Positions 1-8,062 of a DNA stretch of 64,000 bases are shown here, piece after piece. The stretch comes from JBBBNV01 sp037137075. GTDB lineage: Bacteria > Bacillota > Bacilli > Paenibacillales > NBRC-103111. Made by a program: the position numbers and the translations under genes. The notes under the pieces were generated by a model. The model did not search any database. It had not been told where the DNA came from and saw only the letters and a program-made list of their open reading frames with translations. How positions within the stretch are numbered: the stretch's first letter is position 1; each line of letters starts with the position of its first letter. The stretch is taken from assembly GCF_037137075.1 (NCBI RefSeq), contig NZ_JBBBNV010000016.1:1-64000 (forward strand), written 5' to 3'.

Positions 1-1
1 C

Positions 2-46
2 AAGCCTTTCAAATGGGCATACAAGGGTAAAGCCCTGAGCGTTTAA
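2..46 (+). pseudogene. C-terminal tail of an IS630-type transposase (cut by window edge)
   Basis: The first 14 codons of the window read KPFKWAYKGKALSV and then TAA. This matches the usual C-terminus of IS630-family transposases, which end in a KPF-W-Y-GK-L pattern. The rest of the gene lies left of the window, so I cannot tell whether the element is intact. No terminal inverted repeat was recognised downstream. The match is short, hence moderate confidence. Confidence 0.5.
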
Positions 47-58
47 ACGTTGGCCTAT

Positions 59-178
59 TTGCGGAATATAGCACTAGTTTTACGTTTTGAGGATAAGGAA
101 GAACAGAATGTGTTCCAACTATTGGACATTGGAGGAGAACAACTCGTAATTACCGACAATGACGAATTTCTTTGTTAG
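59..178 (+). other. Short open frame next to the transposase end, possible gene remnant
   Basis: A TTG-initiated frame of 39 codons encodes a peptide ending RFEDKEEQNVFQLLDIGGEQ followed by LVITDNDEFLC. Its acidic composition looks protein-like, but no ribosome site precedes the TTG. It may be the end of a gene interrupted by the insertion element. I do not recognise a family. The remaining sequence to about 378 holds an imperfect long-loop hairpin (positions 222-285) and no convincing gene. Confidence 0.2.
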
Positions 179-378
179 CATAAAGATTCAACCAAGTCTT
201 CAATATGATTTGTTTGTAAAAAAAGACGCTTCTTTCCCACAGAATTATGATGATGGAGGCGTCTTGCCATAGGGGGAATCGGAAATCAGGCAGTCAGAAC
301 GACGTCCTTAGGTTGCGGGTTTCCCCGAAGAAGCTTTTGGCGTATTCATGCTTCACTTCCGAACTGCCTGCGCCCCGT

Positions 379-489
379 TTAAAACAAATCTTTATTTTTC
401 TTGTAAAAAATCCAGCAGGAAATGACCATCGCAGCCAGCAAAATGTGTATTCCCCAGACCAGCAGCCAGATGCCGAGCGGATTGCCCAT
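379..489 (-). CDS. Small membrane protein, 36 aa
   Basis: A 36-residue protein starts MGNPLGIWLLVWGIH and consists of one hydrophobic helix (about residues 5-27) followed by a lysine-rich tail ending KKNKDLF, so it is expected to be inserted with the tail in the cytoplasm. The start has a good ribosome site (GAAGAAGGTGAG). It lies 23 bp downstream of the 70-residue membrane gene on the same strand, and the two are probably co-transcribed. Size and layout recall the small accessory subunits of respiratory oxidases, but no oxidase genes are nearby. That idea is only a guess and I assign no function. Confidence 0.6.
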   Translation of the reverse strand: MGNPLGIWLLVWGIHILLAAMVISCWIFYKKNKDLF

Positions 490-512
490 GACGCTCACCT
501 TCTTCTTGTTGT

Positions 513-725
513 TTATGCATTAATGTACACAATGAGGGCGATGACACATGCGATTGTGATGATGAGATAGATCCATGAAAGTCTGGACCAGTTGGCTTTT
601 GTTTTTTGGTCATACCGGGGGTTGCCTTCCCGGTTTTTCTTGGAGACGCCGACCATAATGGTAGCCACGAGTGCAATCAGCATAATGACGGCGAATAAAA
701 TATAATAAGGAATTAATGATGACAT
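513..725 (-). CDS. Small two-helix membrane protein, 70 aa
   Basis: The protein has two predicted membrane helices, about residues 5-27 (starting IPYYILFAVIMLIALV) and 49-69, separated by a hydrophilic loop containing KKNREGNPRYDQKTK. The chosen ATG at 725 is preceded by GAGGGG at good spacing. A longer in-frame reading upstream runs through the 11-bp tandem repeat and is rejected as an artefact. It forms a two-gene unit with the 36-residue membrane gene. I do not recognise the family. Confidence 0.65.
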   Translation of the reverse strand: MSSLIPYYILFAVIMLIALVATIMVGVSKKNREGNPRYDQKTKANWSRLSWIYLIITIACVIALIVYINA

Positions 726-815
726 ATTCGATCCCCTCTTTGCGGCGGTTGTTACACCAGAAATATACCAAGCTTTGGCCCGGGAGTAACCATCCAATTG
801 CAGCAGATTTAGCCC

Positions 816-877
816 ATCCAATCCCCATCCAATCCCCATCCAATCCCCATCCAATCCCCATCCAATTCTCATTCAAT
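816..877. repeat. 11-bp tandem repeat, about 5.5 copies
   Basis: The unit ATCCAATCCCC is repeated four times without error (816-859). A fifth copy has two changes and a partial sixth follows. The period of 11 bp is close to one DNA helical turn and is not a multiple of three. The array lies between the 3' end of the MocR gene and the start of the small membrane operon, 90-150 bp upstream of that operon's first ATG. Confidence 0.9.
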
Positions 878-905
878 ATGGCAAAAAAGCCGTCAGAACA
901 AGCAA

Positions 906-2342
906 TCACAGAAGCGAACGCAGGGCGCGGGCAAATTGGGCGATTCCGTGTCCGATTTCGTTCAGCCCCGGTCTGGCGAAGCTTAACCGGACGTGTCCCG
1001 GTCTGGAGCCGAAGACTGTGCCCGGCATGAACACGACTCCGCGTTTGATGCACTCCTCCAGCAGCTTGAAATCATCCACCGCGGAATGAAGCTTGCACCA
1101 GAGGTTCAGGCCTCCGTGGGCAGGAACAAACTGCACTTCATCCCCCAGCTCCCGGCGCAGACAGGCCATCATTTCCCGCTGCTTGGCGGCCAGCGACTGT
1201 CGGAGCAATCCGATATGCTCGTCAAACAGCGAAGAGCTGATGAATTCGTTGGCCAGCCACTGCGGGATGACGCTCAACCCGAAATCCATCTGCTGTCTGG
1301 CATCGGCCAGCCGGCCGACCACGGATTGAGGGGCAATCAGCCAGCCAATCCGGAAGCCGGAAGCGGCGATTTTGGACAGGGAGCCGACATACAGCACGGA
1401 CCCGTGCGTATCGATGGATTTCAAGCTTTGCGGAAGCTCCCCGTAAAAGGAGGTAAGGCTGAACGGATCGTCCTCTACAAGCGGAATGCCGAGCTCCGCT
1501 GCAATGCGGAGGAGCTGCGCGCGTCTGGACGGGTGCAGGATGCTGCCGGTCGGATTCTGGAAATTCGGATTTAAAAACAGCATTCGAATCCGGTGCTGCC
1601 GGAATAAGCTGATGATATCCTCCGGCTGGATGCCGTCTTCCTGCACGGGAAGCGGAAACAGGCGAAGGCCCGCCGATTGGAACATCGGAAGCGAGTACGC
1701 ATAAGAAGGGTCTTCAATCGCGACGGCATCCCCGGGCGCCAATAAGCATTGAGTAATAAGGTAGAGGGACTGCTGGGAGCCGGACGTGATTAAAATGGAC
1801 GATTCCGTCGTTCGGATATTGAGCCGCTGCTCCAGGAATGGAACGAGGCTTTGCCGCAGCGGCAAATAGCCCTGCGGATCGTCATAGCCAAGCGTGGCTT
1901 CGAACGGGGCCTGCTTCAGCAGCTGCTTAACCGCGGCATTGGGAAACAAGTCGGGCGACAACTCGCCGCTGGCAAAATCGATAACCGGCGCTTTGACGCG
2001 GAGCACTTCCCGGATACGGCGGATAAGCGGCAGGTTCGGGGCGAATGTGCCGCCCTCCACATAGTTGCGCCAATTGGGAGACAAGCCGTCCGCCGGTCCC
2101 CAAGCCTGCTTGCTTACCATCGTTCCGCTTCCTGTCGTGCTCTCCACAATTCCCTTGGCCCTTAATTCCGCATAGGCTTGTACCACGGTGCTGCGGTTGA
2201 CCCCTATCAGGTCGGCGAGCCTCCGCTCCGACGGCAGGAAGCTTCCCGGCGGAAACTCGCCATAGAGCATTCGCCGCTCCATTTGTTCTGAGATTTGCTG
2301 GTAGAGCGGCTTTTTACTTGTGCGATCCGGCTTCCACATCAT
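906..2342 (-). CDS. MocR/PdxR-family regulator (GntR winged helix fused to aminotransferase)
   Basis: The N-terminal 75 residues form a GntR-type DNA-binding domain (KKPLYQQISEQMERRM, then PSERRLADLIGVNRSTVVQA). From about residue 110 the protein has a class I/II aminotransferase fold with the PLP-lysine region VGSLSKIAASGFRIGW. Members usually sense PLP or an amino-compound and regulate a neighbouring gene. The frame opens at 2393, but the ATG-ATG pair at 2342/2339 follows a weak GGTG site and directly precedes the conserved N-terminus, so I choose 2342. The gene is divergent from a nitrilase, its likely target. An inverted repeat (GATAG, 5 bp, CTATC; 2361-2375) sits just upstream of the start and could be an autoregulatory operator. 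Confidence 0.85.
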   Translation of the reverse strand: MMWKPDRTSKKPLYQQISEQMERRMLYGEFPPGSFLPSERRLADLIGVNRSTVVQAYAELRAKGIVESTTGSGTMVSKQAWGPADGLSPNWRNYVEGGTFAPNLPLIRRIREVLRVKAPVIDFASGELSPDLFPNAAVKQLLKQAPFEATLGYDDPQGYLPLRQSLVPFLEQRLNIRTTESSILITSGSQQSLYLITQCLLAPGDAVAIEDPSYAYSLPMFQSAGLRLFPLPVQEDGIQPEDIISLFRQHRIRMLFLNPNFQNPTGSILHPSRRAQLLRIAAELGIPLVEDDPFSLTSFYGELPQSLKSIDTHGSVLYVGSLSKIAASGFRIGWLIAPQSVVGRLADARQQMDFGLSVIPQWLANEFISSSLFDEHIGLLRQSLAAKQREMMACLRRELGDEVQFVPAHGGLNLWCKLHSAVDDFKLLEECIKRGVVFMPGTVFGSRPGHVRLSFARPGLNEIGHGIAQFARALRSLL

Positions 2343-2360
2343 TATCACCATTTTAATCAG

Positions 2361-2375
2361 GATAGTGACTCTATC
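2361..2375. promoter_or_regulatory. Inverted repeat in the MocR-nitrilase intergenic region
   Basis: GATAG and CTATC flank a 5-bp spacer, 20-30 bp upstream of the MocR start and on the side facing the divergent nitrilase. Position and symmetry suit an operator for the regulator, but the arms are short and only one copy is evident. Confidence 0.3.
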
Positions 2376-2558
2376 GTACCCAAAATAAGGCACGGCGTCG
2401 ACCGTGTGATAAATGGATGGGCGGATCTTCGGGGAAATGGACGGTTACAGCTTCCGGTATCGTCAGTATGATGGGCTTAGAACGGATTGTCATGTCAAAA
2501 ACAAACTGAGGTTCGTGCAAGTTATTTTCCCGCCAAATCATGTAAAGGGGCTGTTTTT

Positions 2559-3512
2559 ATGAGTAACCAGCAGGTTCGTGTGGCCGTCGTGCAAGCGGCT
2601 CCGGTTTTGTTTGATAAGAGCTCGGCGTTGGAGCAGATGATGCTTTGGACGCAGGAGGCAGCCAGGCAGCAGGTCCGGCTGGTCGTGTTCCCGGAAGTAT
2701 TCGTGTCCGGGTATCCGCGGGGGCTGTCGTTCGGAACCCGGGTAGGCAGCCGGGCTGCGGACGGGCGCAAGGACTGGCACCGGTATTGGGAAAGCTCCAT
2801 TCAGGCTCCAAGTGAAGACACGGCGCGTCTGGGGGAAATCGCCAGAGAAGCGTCTGTTTATCTGGTGGTCGGGGTAGTCGAGCGGGATGCCGAATACAGC
2901 AGCGCTACGCTGTACAATACGGTGCTTTATTTTGGTCCGGACGGATCGCTGCTCGGCAAGCACAGAAAACTCGTTCCGACCGGCTCGGAGCGGCTGCTGT
3001 GGGGCCAGGGCGACGGGAGCACATTGACCGTGGTCCAGACGCCGTTCGGCCGTATCGGCGGGCTGATTTGCTGGGAAAATTATATGCCGCTCGCCAGAAT
3101 GGCGATGTACGCGAAAGGCGTGGATATTTGGATCGCTCCGACAGCGGATGCCCGGGATACATGGCAGGCTACGCTTCGTCATATCGCGTGTGAAGGCCGC
3201 TGCTTCGTTCTGTCGAGCAATCAGTTTGTCACGAAGGACACCTATCCGAAGGATTTGGCTTACTATGGGGATATTGCAGAGGAACCCGACATTTTGTGCC
3301 GCGGTGGCAGCGCCATTGTCGGACCGCTGGGGGAGTACGCCGCTCCGCCGTTGTTTGATCAGGAGGGCCTTCTGATCGCCGATCTGGATATGTCGCTGGT
3401 GGCGCAGAGCCGGTTTGATTTCGATGCGGTCGGCCATTACAGCCGCCCGGATGTTTTTCAGCTGCGTGTGAATGAAGCGGTCCAGAAGCATGTTCAGTTT
3501 GAGCCGCTGTAA
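2559..3512 (+). CDS. Nitrilase / carbon-nitrogen hydrolase
   Basis: A 317-residue nitrilase-superfamily enzyme, normal length for an aliphatic nitrilase. The Glu-Lys-Cys triad is visible: E46 in VVFPEVFVSG, K137 in GKHRKLVPTGSERLLWG, and C171 in GGLICWENYMPLARM. That last block is typical of true nitrilases, which turn nitriles into carboxylic acids and ammonia. The frame opens at 2487, but the ATG at 2559 has an AAAGGGG ribosome site and starts directly at the conserved VRVAVVQAAP strand. It is cytoplasmic. It is probably controlled by the divergent MocR-type regulator. A terminator follows the stop, so it is monocistronic. Confidence 0.9.
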   Translation: MSNQQVRVAVVQAAPVLFDKSSALEQMMLWTQEAARQQVRLVVFPEVFVSGYPRGLSFGTRVGSRAADGRKDWHRYWESSIQAPSEDTARLGEIAREASVYLVVGVVERDAEYSSATLYNTVLYFGPDGSLLGKHRKLVPTGSERLLWGQGDGSTLTVVQTPFGRIGGLICWENYMPLARMAMYAKGVDIWIAPTADARDTWQATLRHIACEGRCFVLSSNQFVTKDTYPKDLAYYGDIAEEPDILCRGGSAIVGPLGEYAAPPLFDQEGLLIADLDMSLVAQSRFDFDAVGHYSRPDVFQLRVNEAVQKHVQFEPL

Positions 3513-3539
3513 GTAAACTTGCCTAGTTGGTTAGTTCCC

Positions 3540-3576
3540 GGCTCCGCCGTCCTTGACCTAAGGACAGCGGGGTTTA
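3540..3576 (+). terminator. Rho-independent terminator of the nitrilase gene
   Basis: A GC-rich stem (CCGCCGTCCTT with AAGGACAGCGG, loop GACCT) is followed by a T-rich tract. It separates the nitrilase transcript from the KAS III operon. Confidence 0.8.
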
Positions 3577-3691
3577 TTTTTGCGTTCTCTTTGGTTAATT
3601 TGGTTAATCCGAACAAATGTACAGGATTGTCTGTATTTTTTAAAACCTTCCCCGGCGGATTACGTGATGTAGATAGAATCCTTTCTTTATG

Positions 3692-3721
3692 TACTTGTCA
3701 CAACTTGTTATAACTTGTCAT
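3692..3721. promoter_or_regulatory. Three phased 10-bp direct repeats upstream of the KAS III operon
   Basis: TACTTGTCAC, AACTTGTTAT and AACTTGTCAT follow each other without gaps, with the core ACTTGT in every copy. The array lies about 120 bp upstream of the operon start, in an AT-rich stretch unlike the surrounding coding DNA. A second symmetric element (TTTGTA, GAA, TACAAA; 3754-3768) lies closer to the gene. I infer binding sites for a repressor or activator. GntR-family operators often contain ACTTGT. Confidence 0.45.
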
Positions 3722-3840
3722 CAAAAATAAATTTCTGCAAGCCGCTGTAAAGTTTTGTAGAATACAAAGGATGAGGACGAATTAAGGACACAAGCCGGCT
3801 GATAGCCGATTGGCAAGCAGAATACAGAGAGGTGAATCGA

Positions 3841-4839
3841 ATGCACACTCGCAATGTAAAAATTATCGGTACGGGCAAGTACATGCCGAAGCGCCGTGTG
3901 AGCGATACGGAGATGGACCGCCTGCTTGGTGTGCCGGATGGCTGGGTGCGCAAAAAAACAAGTGTCCGCTACCGTTATTTCGCCGGGGAGGAGACAGCCT
4001 CGCAGATGGGGGCGCGGGCAGCTTATGCAGCGCTGGAGTCAGCGGGCTTAGCCTTTGAGGAGGTGGATTGCCTCGTCTCCACGAGCGGGACGATGGAGCA
4101 GCCGATCCCCTGCACTGCCGCGTTGATTCAAGAGGCGATGGGGCAGCAGCAGTCCGGTGTTCCTGCATTTGATATCAATTCCACGTGCTTGAGCTTTGTG
4201 GCCGGGCTCGACGTGATGTCCTACATGGTGCAAGCGGGACGCTACCGGCATGTGCTGCTGGTGTCGACCGAAGTGGCCTCCAAAGGGCTGAATTGGCAGC
4301 AAAAAGAAAGCGCCGCCCTGTTCGGCGACGGAGCGGCTGCAGCGGTGATCGGTCCGTCCGGTCCGGGAGAGCCGTCGAAAATTTTGTCCGCTGCAATGGA
4401 GACGTACAGCGAAGGGGCGCATCTGTCCGAAATCCGGGGCGGAGGCAGCGGGCTGCCCGCAGGGAGCTGCGATCAGACGAAGGCCGAAGATTATTTGTTT
4501 GATATGCAGGGCGAGGCGATTTTTCGAATGGCCTCTAAGCGCCTGCCTGCGTTTCTGGATCGCTTGTTAAACGATGCCGGGAGCGAGATCAAGGACCTGA
4601 AGCTTGTCATCCCGCATCAAGGCAGCGCCATAGCCATGGAGCTGTTAAGACGCAAGCTGCGCATTTCCAAGGAGCAGCTGCTTTATATTACGCCCGATCA
4701 TGGGAATACGATTGCGGCTTCCATTCCGATGGGGCTGCATGAGGCCGCCAGTCAAGGGCTTATCAAGCGGGGAGACCGGCTTTTGCTGCTCGGCACCTCG
4801 GCCGGATTAACCTTGGGAGGGGTTGTGCTTGATTATTAA
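3841..4839 (+). CDS. 3-oxoacyl-ACP synthase III-like condensing enzyme
   Basis: A 332-residue thiolase-fold enzyme of the FabH/OleA group. The catalytic triad is present: C116 in DINSTCLSFVAG, H259 in VIPHQGSAIA and N289 in PDHGNTIAAS. ALFGDGAAAAVI is the usual FabH block. Such enzymes join an acyl-CoA or acyl-ACP to another acyl thioester. HQGSA replaces the housekeeping FabH HQAN(L)RI motif, pointing to a specialised enzyme. The ATG at 3841 has AGAGAGGTG upstream; a GTG at 3832 falls inside that site and is unlikely. It is first in a six-gene operon, and its last codons overlap the next gene. Substrate unknown. Confidence 0.88.
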   Translation: MHTRNVKIIGTGKYMPKRRVSDTEMDRLLGVPDGWVRKKTSVRYRYFAGEETASQMGARAAYAALESAGLAFEEVDCLVSTSGTMEQPIPCTAALIQEAMGQQQSGVPAFDINSTCLSFVAGLDVMSYMVQAGRYRHVLLVSTEVASKGLNWQQKESAALFGDGAAAAVIGPSGPGEPSKILSAAMETYSEGAHLSEIRGGGSGLPAGSCDQTKAEDYLFDMQGEAIFRMASKRLPAFLDRLLNDAGSEIKDLKLVIPHQGSAIAMELLRRKLRISKEQLLYITPDHGNTIAASIPMGLHEAASQGLIKRGDRLLLLGTSAGLTLGGVVLDY

Positions 4840-6187
4840 CCAAGGCGGCGGTTCCCTGCGCGGGACGAGGGTCTTGATTACCGGAGGGCGTGCTCCGGCG
4901 GCTCTGGAGCTGGCCCGTCTGCTGTCGGCCGCCGGGTGTGAAATCCATGCGGCGGACAGCATCCGGCACCAGCTGTGCGGCGCTTCCAGGGCAGCGGCCC
5001 GCCGCTATGAGGTTCCCGGCCCGGCCCGGGATATGGAAGGCTTCATAGCGGCGCTTGAGCATATTATAGAACGCGAGCGGATAGACTGGCTTATTCCTAC
5101 CTGCGAGGAAGCCTTTTATGTGTCTGCCGGCGCAGAACGGTTAGGGCGGCTGTGTACGGTATTTGCCGCCCCGCTGCCCCAGCTGCGGAGATTACACAGC
5201 AAATGGGAGTTTATCCGGCGGGCGGAGGCGCTTGGATTTGCCGTGCCGCATACACAGCTGGTCCGGTCGCCGGAGGAATGGGATGCTGCCTATGCAGCGC
5301 TGGCTCAGGGGCGGCCTGCGGCTTCCTTGGCACAAGGCTATGTCGCCAAGCCGGAGTTCTCGCGGTTTGCGGCCAAGGTTCATATGGTACGCCCCGGCGG
5401 GGATAGGGCGCAGCGACTGCAGCAGCCGGATGCTTCCGGGAAAGCGGCAGGCGCAGGCGAAAGCCATGGAGCAGGACGGGCGCTATCCGCCGGGAAGCGG
5501 GAAAACCATACAATGGCCGGAGCCGCCGGAATGGAGCTGATTCAAGCCCCGCTGGCGGCGGACTGTTATCCTTGGGTCATCCAGCAGCTTGTTCCAGGGC
5601 GGAGCCTGTGCACCTACAGTATTGCTCACCAGGGACGCCTCGCCGCTCATGCGGCTTATGCCGCAACTTATCATGTTCATGGGGGAGCCTGCGTTTATTT
5701 CGAGCCGCTGTTCCACCCGCGCGCGACGGAATGGGTGCGGCGGTTTGTGGAGCTGGAGCAGTATACCGGCCAAATCGCGTTTGATTTTATCGAAACGGAT
5801 GAAGGGGAACTGCTTCCGATCGAATGCAATCCGCGCACAACGAGCGGCATTCATCTGTTTCGGCCGGCTGACGGGCTGGCCAGTGCGATCCTGGCAGCGG
5901 ACGAAGCACAGGGCGCGCTGCTGGAGCCTCAGCCGGGAACACGTAGAATGCTAGCTTTGCCGATGCTGTTGTACGGTATCCGGTCGGACCGATCCTGGAA
6001 GGGCTTCGGGACGTGGCTTCGCAAAAGCGCTGCGGCCCGGGATGTTGTGTTCCGCTGGACGGATGCGCGTCCCGCAGTAAAGCAAGCCCTGCTGCTATGG
6101 GAGCTGTGGCGGACTGCAGCGGCGCAAGGCGAAACCGTACTGGAGGCTTCTACCAGTGATATTGAATGGAACGGAGGGACGCGATGA
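4829..6187 (+). CDS. ATP-grasp domain carboxylate-amine/thiol ligase-like protein
   Basis: A 452-residue protein with an N-terminal nucleotide-binding-like domain (VLITGGRAPAALELARLL) and an ATP-grasp core containing YVAKPEFSRFAAKVH and the metal-binding end IECNPRTTSGIHLF. ATP-grasp ligases activate a carboxylate as acyl phosphate and join it to an amine or thiol. The TTG at 4829 has GGGAGGGG at proper spacing; an in-frame TTG at 4823 is too close to that site. The start overlaps the KAS III stop. About 45 residues (roughly 192-235, from 5400 to 5535) are Gly/Ala/Arg-rich and look like a disordered insertion in the ATP-grasp domain. It is the second gene of the operon. Confidence 0.8.
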   Translation: MIINQGGGSLRGTRVLITGGRAPAALELARLLSAAGCEIHAADSIRHQLCGASRAAARRYEVPGPARDMEGFIAALEHIIERERIDWLIPTCEEAFYVSAGAERLGRLCTVFAAPLPQLRRLHSKWEFIRRAEALGFAVPHTQLVRSPEEWDAAYAALAQGRPAASLAQGYVAKPEFSRFAAKVHMVRPGGDRAQRLQQPDASGKAAGAGESHGAGRALSAGKRENHTMAGAAGMELIQAPLAADCYPWVIQQLVPGRSLCTYSIAHQGRLAAHAAYAATYHVHGGACVYFEPLFHPRATEWVRRFVELEQYTGQIAFDFIETDEGELLPIECNPRTTSGIHLFRPADGLASAILAADEAQGALLEPQPGTRRMLALPMLLYGIRSDRSWKGFGTWLRKSAAARDVVFRWTDARPAVKQALLLWELWRTAAAQGETVLEASTSDIEWNGGTR

Positions 6188-7179
6188 GGGCGCTTGTTAC
6201 AGGAGGCACCGGCTTTCTGGGAAGCCGTCTGGCGCTTCGGCTGCATGAAGCGGGCTGGGAGGTGACGGCGACGGGCCGGCGGAAGGACCAAGGGGACGCC
6301 TTGCAGCGCAAGGGCATCCGTTTTTTTCCTGCGGACCTGCGGGATGAGGAGCGAACCGCTGCCGCGTGCAGAGGACAGCAGGCCGTATTTCACTGCGGCG
6401 CGCTCTCCGCCTCCTGGGGACCGTACCGCGATTTTTATGACTGCAATGTCAAAGGGACCGAGCATATCATTGCCGGCTGCAAAAGGCATGAGGTGGAGCG
6501 GCTTATTCATGTCTCGACACCGAGTGTTTATTTTGGCGGCGCGGACCGGACGAATGTCCGGGAGACGGATGGCGTGCTGCGCCGCCAGGCAAGCGCCTAT
6601 GCGGCAACGAAGCGGCTGGCGGAGCTTGCTGTGGAGCGGGCCTGCTCGGAAGGGCTGCCTGCGGTTATGATTCGGCCGAGGGCGTTGTTCGGGCCCGGGG
6701 ACACAACCATTCTGCCCCGGTTAATTGAAGCGAGCCGCACCCAAGGAATTCCGCTGATTGACGGAGGCGGCGCGCTAATCGATTTGACCTATGTGGATAA
6801 TGCGGTGGAGGCGCTGCTGCGGTGCCAGGCGGCCCCGGATGACATTATTGGACGGGCTTACAATATTACGAACGGGGAGCCGATGCCGTTTGTGGAGGCG
6901 GCCGAGAAGCTGTTCGGCAAGCTCGGTCTCCCGCTCCGCTACAAGCCGCTGCCATATGCAGCGACATACAGCGCAGCCGCGCTGATGGAGCTGGCCTCAT
7001 GGCTGCTGCCTGGCGGCAGGGAGCCCCGGCTTACCCGGGCGGTGGTCGGGATGCTTGGCCGCAGCCAGACGCTGGACATTCAAGCGGCCCGCAAGGATCT
7101 CGGCTACTCCCCGGTTATCAGCGTGGATGCGGGGATGGATGCTTTTGCCCGCTGGTGGAGGGAGAAGCATGAGCGTTAA
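6184..7179 (+). CDS. NAD(P)-dependent epimerase/dehydratase, OleD-like reductase
   Basis: A 331-residue extended SDR enzyme. GGTGFLG at the N-terminus binds the dinucleotide, SAYAATKRLAE carries the Tyr-Lys pair, and VFHCGALSASWGPYRDFYDCNVKG with VSTPSVYFGG resembles 3-beta-hydroxysteroid dehydrogenase/OleD proteins. OleD reduces 2-alkyl-3-ketoacids made by the condensing enzyme OleA, so a beta-keto reductase role downstream of the KAS III is a reasonable inference. The start at 6184 overlaps the ATP-grasp stop (ATGA) and has GGAGGG before it; an upstream ATG at 6166 lacks a site. The stop overlaps the next gene, which indicates translational coupling. Confidence 0.85.
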   Translation: MRALVTGGTGFLGSRLALRLHEAGWEVTATGRRKDQGDALQRKGIRFFPADLRDEERTAAACRGQQAVFHCGALSASWGPYRDFYDCNVKGTEHIIAGCKRHEVERLIHVSTPSVYFGGADRTNVRETDGVLRRQASAYAATKRLAELAVERACSEGLPAVMIRPRALFGPGDTTILPRLIEASRTQGIPLIDGGGALIDLTYVDNAVEALLRCQAAPDDIIGRAYNITNGEPMPFVEAAEKLFGKLGLPLRYKPLPYAATYSAAALMELASWLLPGGREPRLTRAVVGMLGRSQTLDIQAARKDLGYSPVISVDAGMDAFARWWREKHER

Positions 7180-8062
7180 CCAAAGCAAGTCATATCGCGC
7201 TGAAGGGGGGCCTGAGGCGGTGAAGGTCAAGCTGCGGCTGTTCGCGGCCGGCTGCTGCACACACCCGGAGTGGGTGACGCTGCAGGGCGGGTCCCTGCGC
7301 AGCAGCCGGATTCCGGCGATATTCGCTTGTATCGAGCATCCCCGACTTGGCGTGATTCTGGTGGATACCGGCTACTCAGCGGAATTTAGGAAGGAGACCC
7401 GCCGTTTGCCGGCCCGCCTGTATCGATGGATTACGCCGGTCACGTTCGAGGAGAAAGACCGGGCTGTACATCAGCTTGGGGCTTGCGGGATGACGGCCGA
7501 ACAGGTCCAAAGCATCATCATTACTCATTTTCACGCTGATCATATCGCCGGGCTGAAGGATTTCCCTTCCGCCAGGTTTTTGTATTTGCCCGAGGCATAT
7601 GACGCGGTAAAGCGGCTGCAGGGCTTGTCCGCGCTGCGCAGAGCTTTCCTTCCGGGGCTGCTGCCGGAACGGTTCGAGCAGCGATCCGCGCTGATTGATC
7701 GGGATCGGCAGGTCAAGCTGCATGCCGATGTGCCGTTTCCTTATGCGCTTGATGTACTCGGGGACGGAAGCCTGCTTGCGGTCGATCTGCCCGGCCATGC
7801 CGACGGCCAGATCGGGTTATTTTTGTCCACAGAGCAGCATGACTATTTCCTGTGCGCGGATGCGGCCTGGTCCAGCCGCGCCATCCGCGAGAATCGGCCG
7901 CCGCATGCTGCAGCAGAAGTCATCATGCCCAGCCGCGAGCAGTACCGGGACAGCTTCGGGCGGCTTGTAGAGCTGCATCGGTGCCGCCCCGAGCTGCGTA
8001 TCGTGCCGTCGCATTGCCCGGAGGTATGGGCGAACTGGACGGCGGAGGGGGGACAGCTCTAA
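7169..8062 (+). CDS. Metallo-beta-lactamase-fold hydrolase
   Basis: A 297-residue protein of the metallo-beta-lactamase superfamily. The metal site THFHADHIAGL (HxHxDH) is intact, with later ligands in DLPGHADGQ and PSHCPEVW. Residues before it (VDTGYSAEF) fit the fold. Family members include lactonases, thioesterases and glyoxalases, and the layout is close to AHL-lactonase-like proteins. In this operon it may hydrolyse a thioester, lactone or beta-lactone intermediate, filling the place that an alpha/beta hydrolase (OleB) holds in olefin clusters; this is inference. The ATG at 7169 follows GGAGGGAGAAGC and overlaps the reductase stop. A GTG at 7220 is an alternative start. Confidence 0.88.
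   Translation: MSVNQSKSYRAEGGPEAVKVKLRLFAAGCCTHPEWVTLQGGSLRSSRIPAIFACIEHPRLGVILVDTGYSAEFRKETRRLPARLYRWITPVTFEEKDRAVHQLGACGMTAEQVQSIIITHFHADHIAGLKDFPSARFLYLPEAYDAVKRLQGLSALRRAFLPGLLPERFEQRSALIDRDRQVKLHADVPFPYALDVLGDGSLLAVDLPGHADGQIGLFLSTEQHDYFLCADAAWSSRAIRENRPPHAAAEVIMPSREQYRDSFGRLVELHRCRPELRIVPSHCPEVWANWTAEGGQL

Noticed and set aside
222..290. A terminator-like hairpin (AAGACGCTTC with GAGGCGTCTT)
   Set aside because: The loop is about 45 bases and no T run follows, so it is not a convincing terminator.
816..877. A CRISPR-like array
   Set aside because: The 11-bp units are directly tandem with no spacers. No cas genes are present anywhere in the window.
2538..3491. A 317-codon open frame on the strand opposite the nitrilase gene
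   Set aside because: It mirrors the nitrilase codon pattern, has no ribosome site and its translation shows no known motifs, whereas the nitrilase triad is complete.
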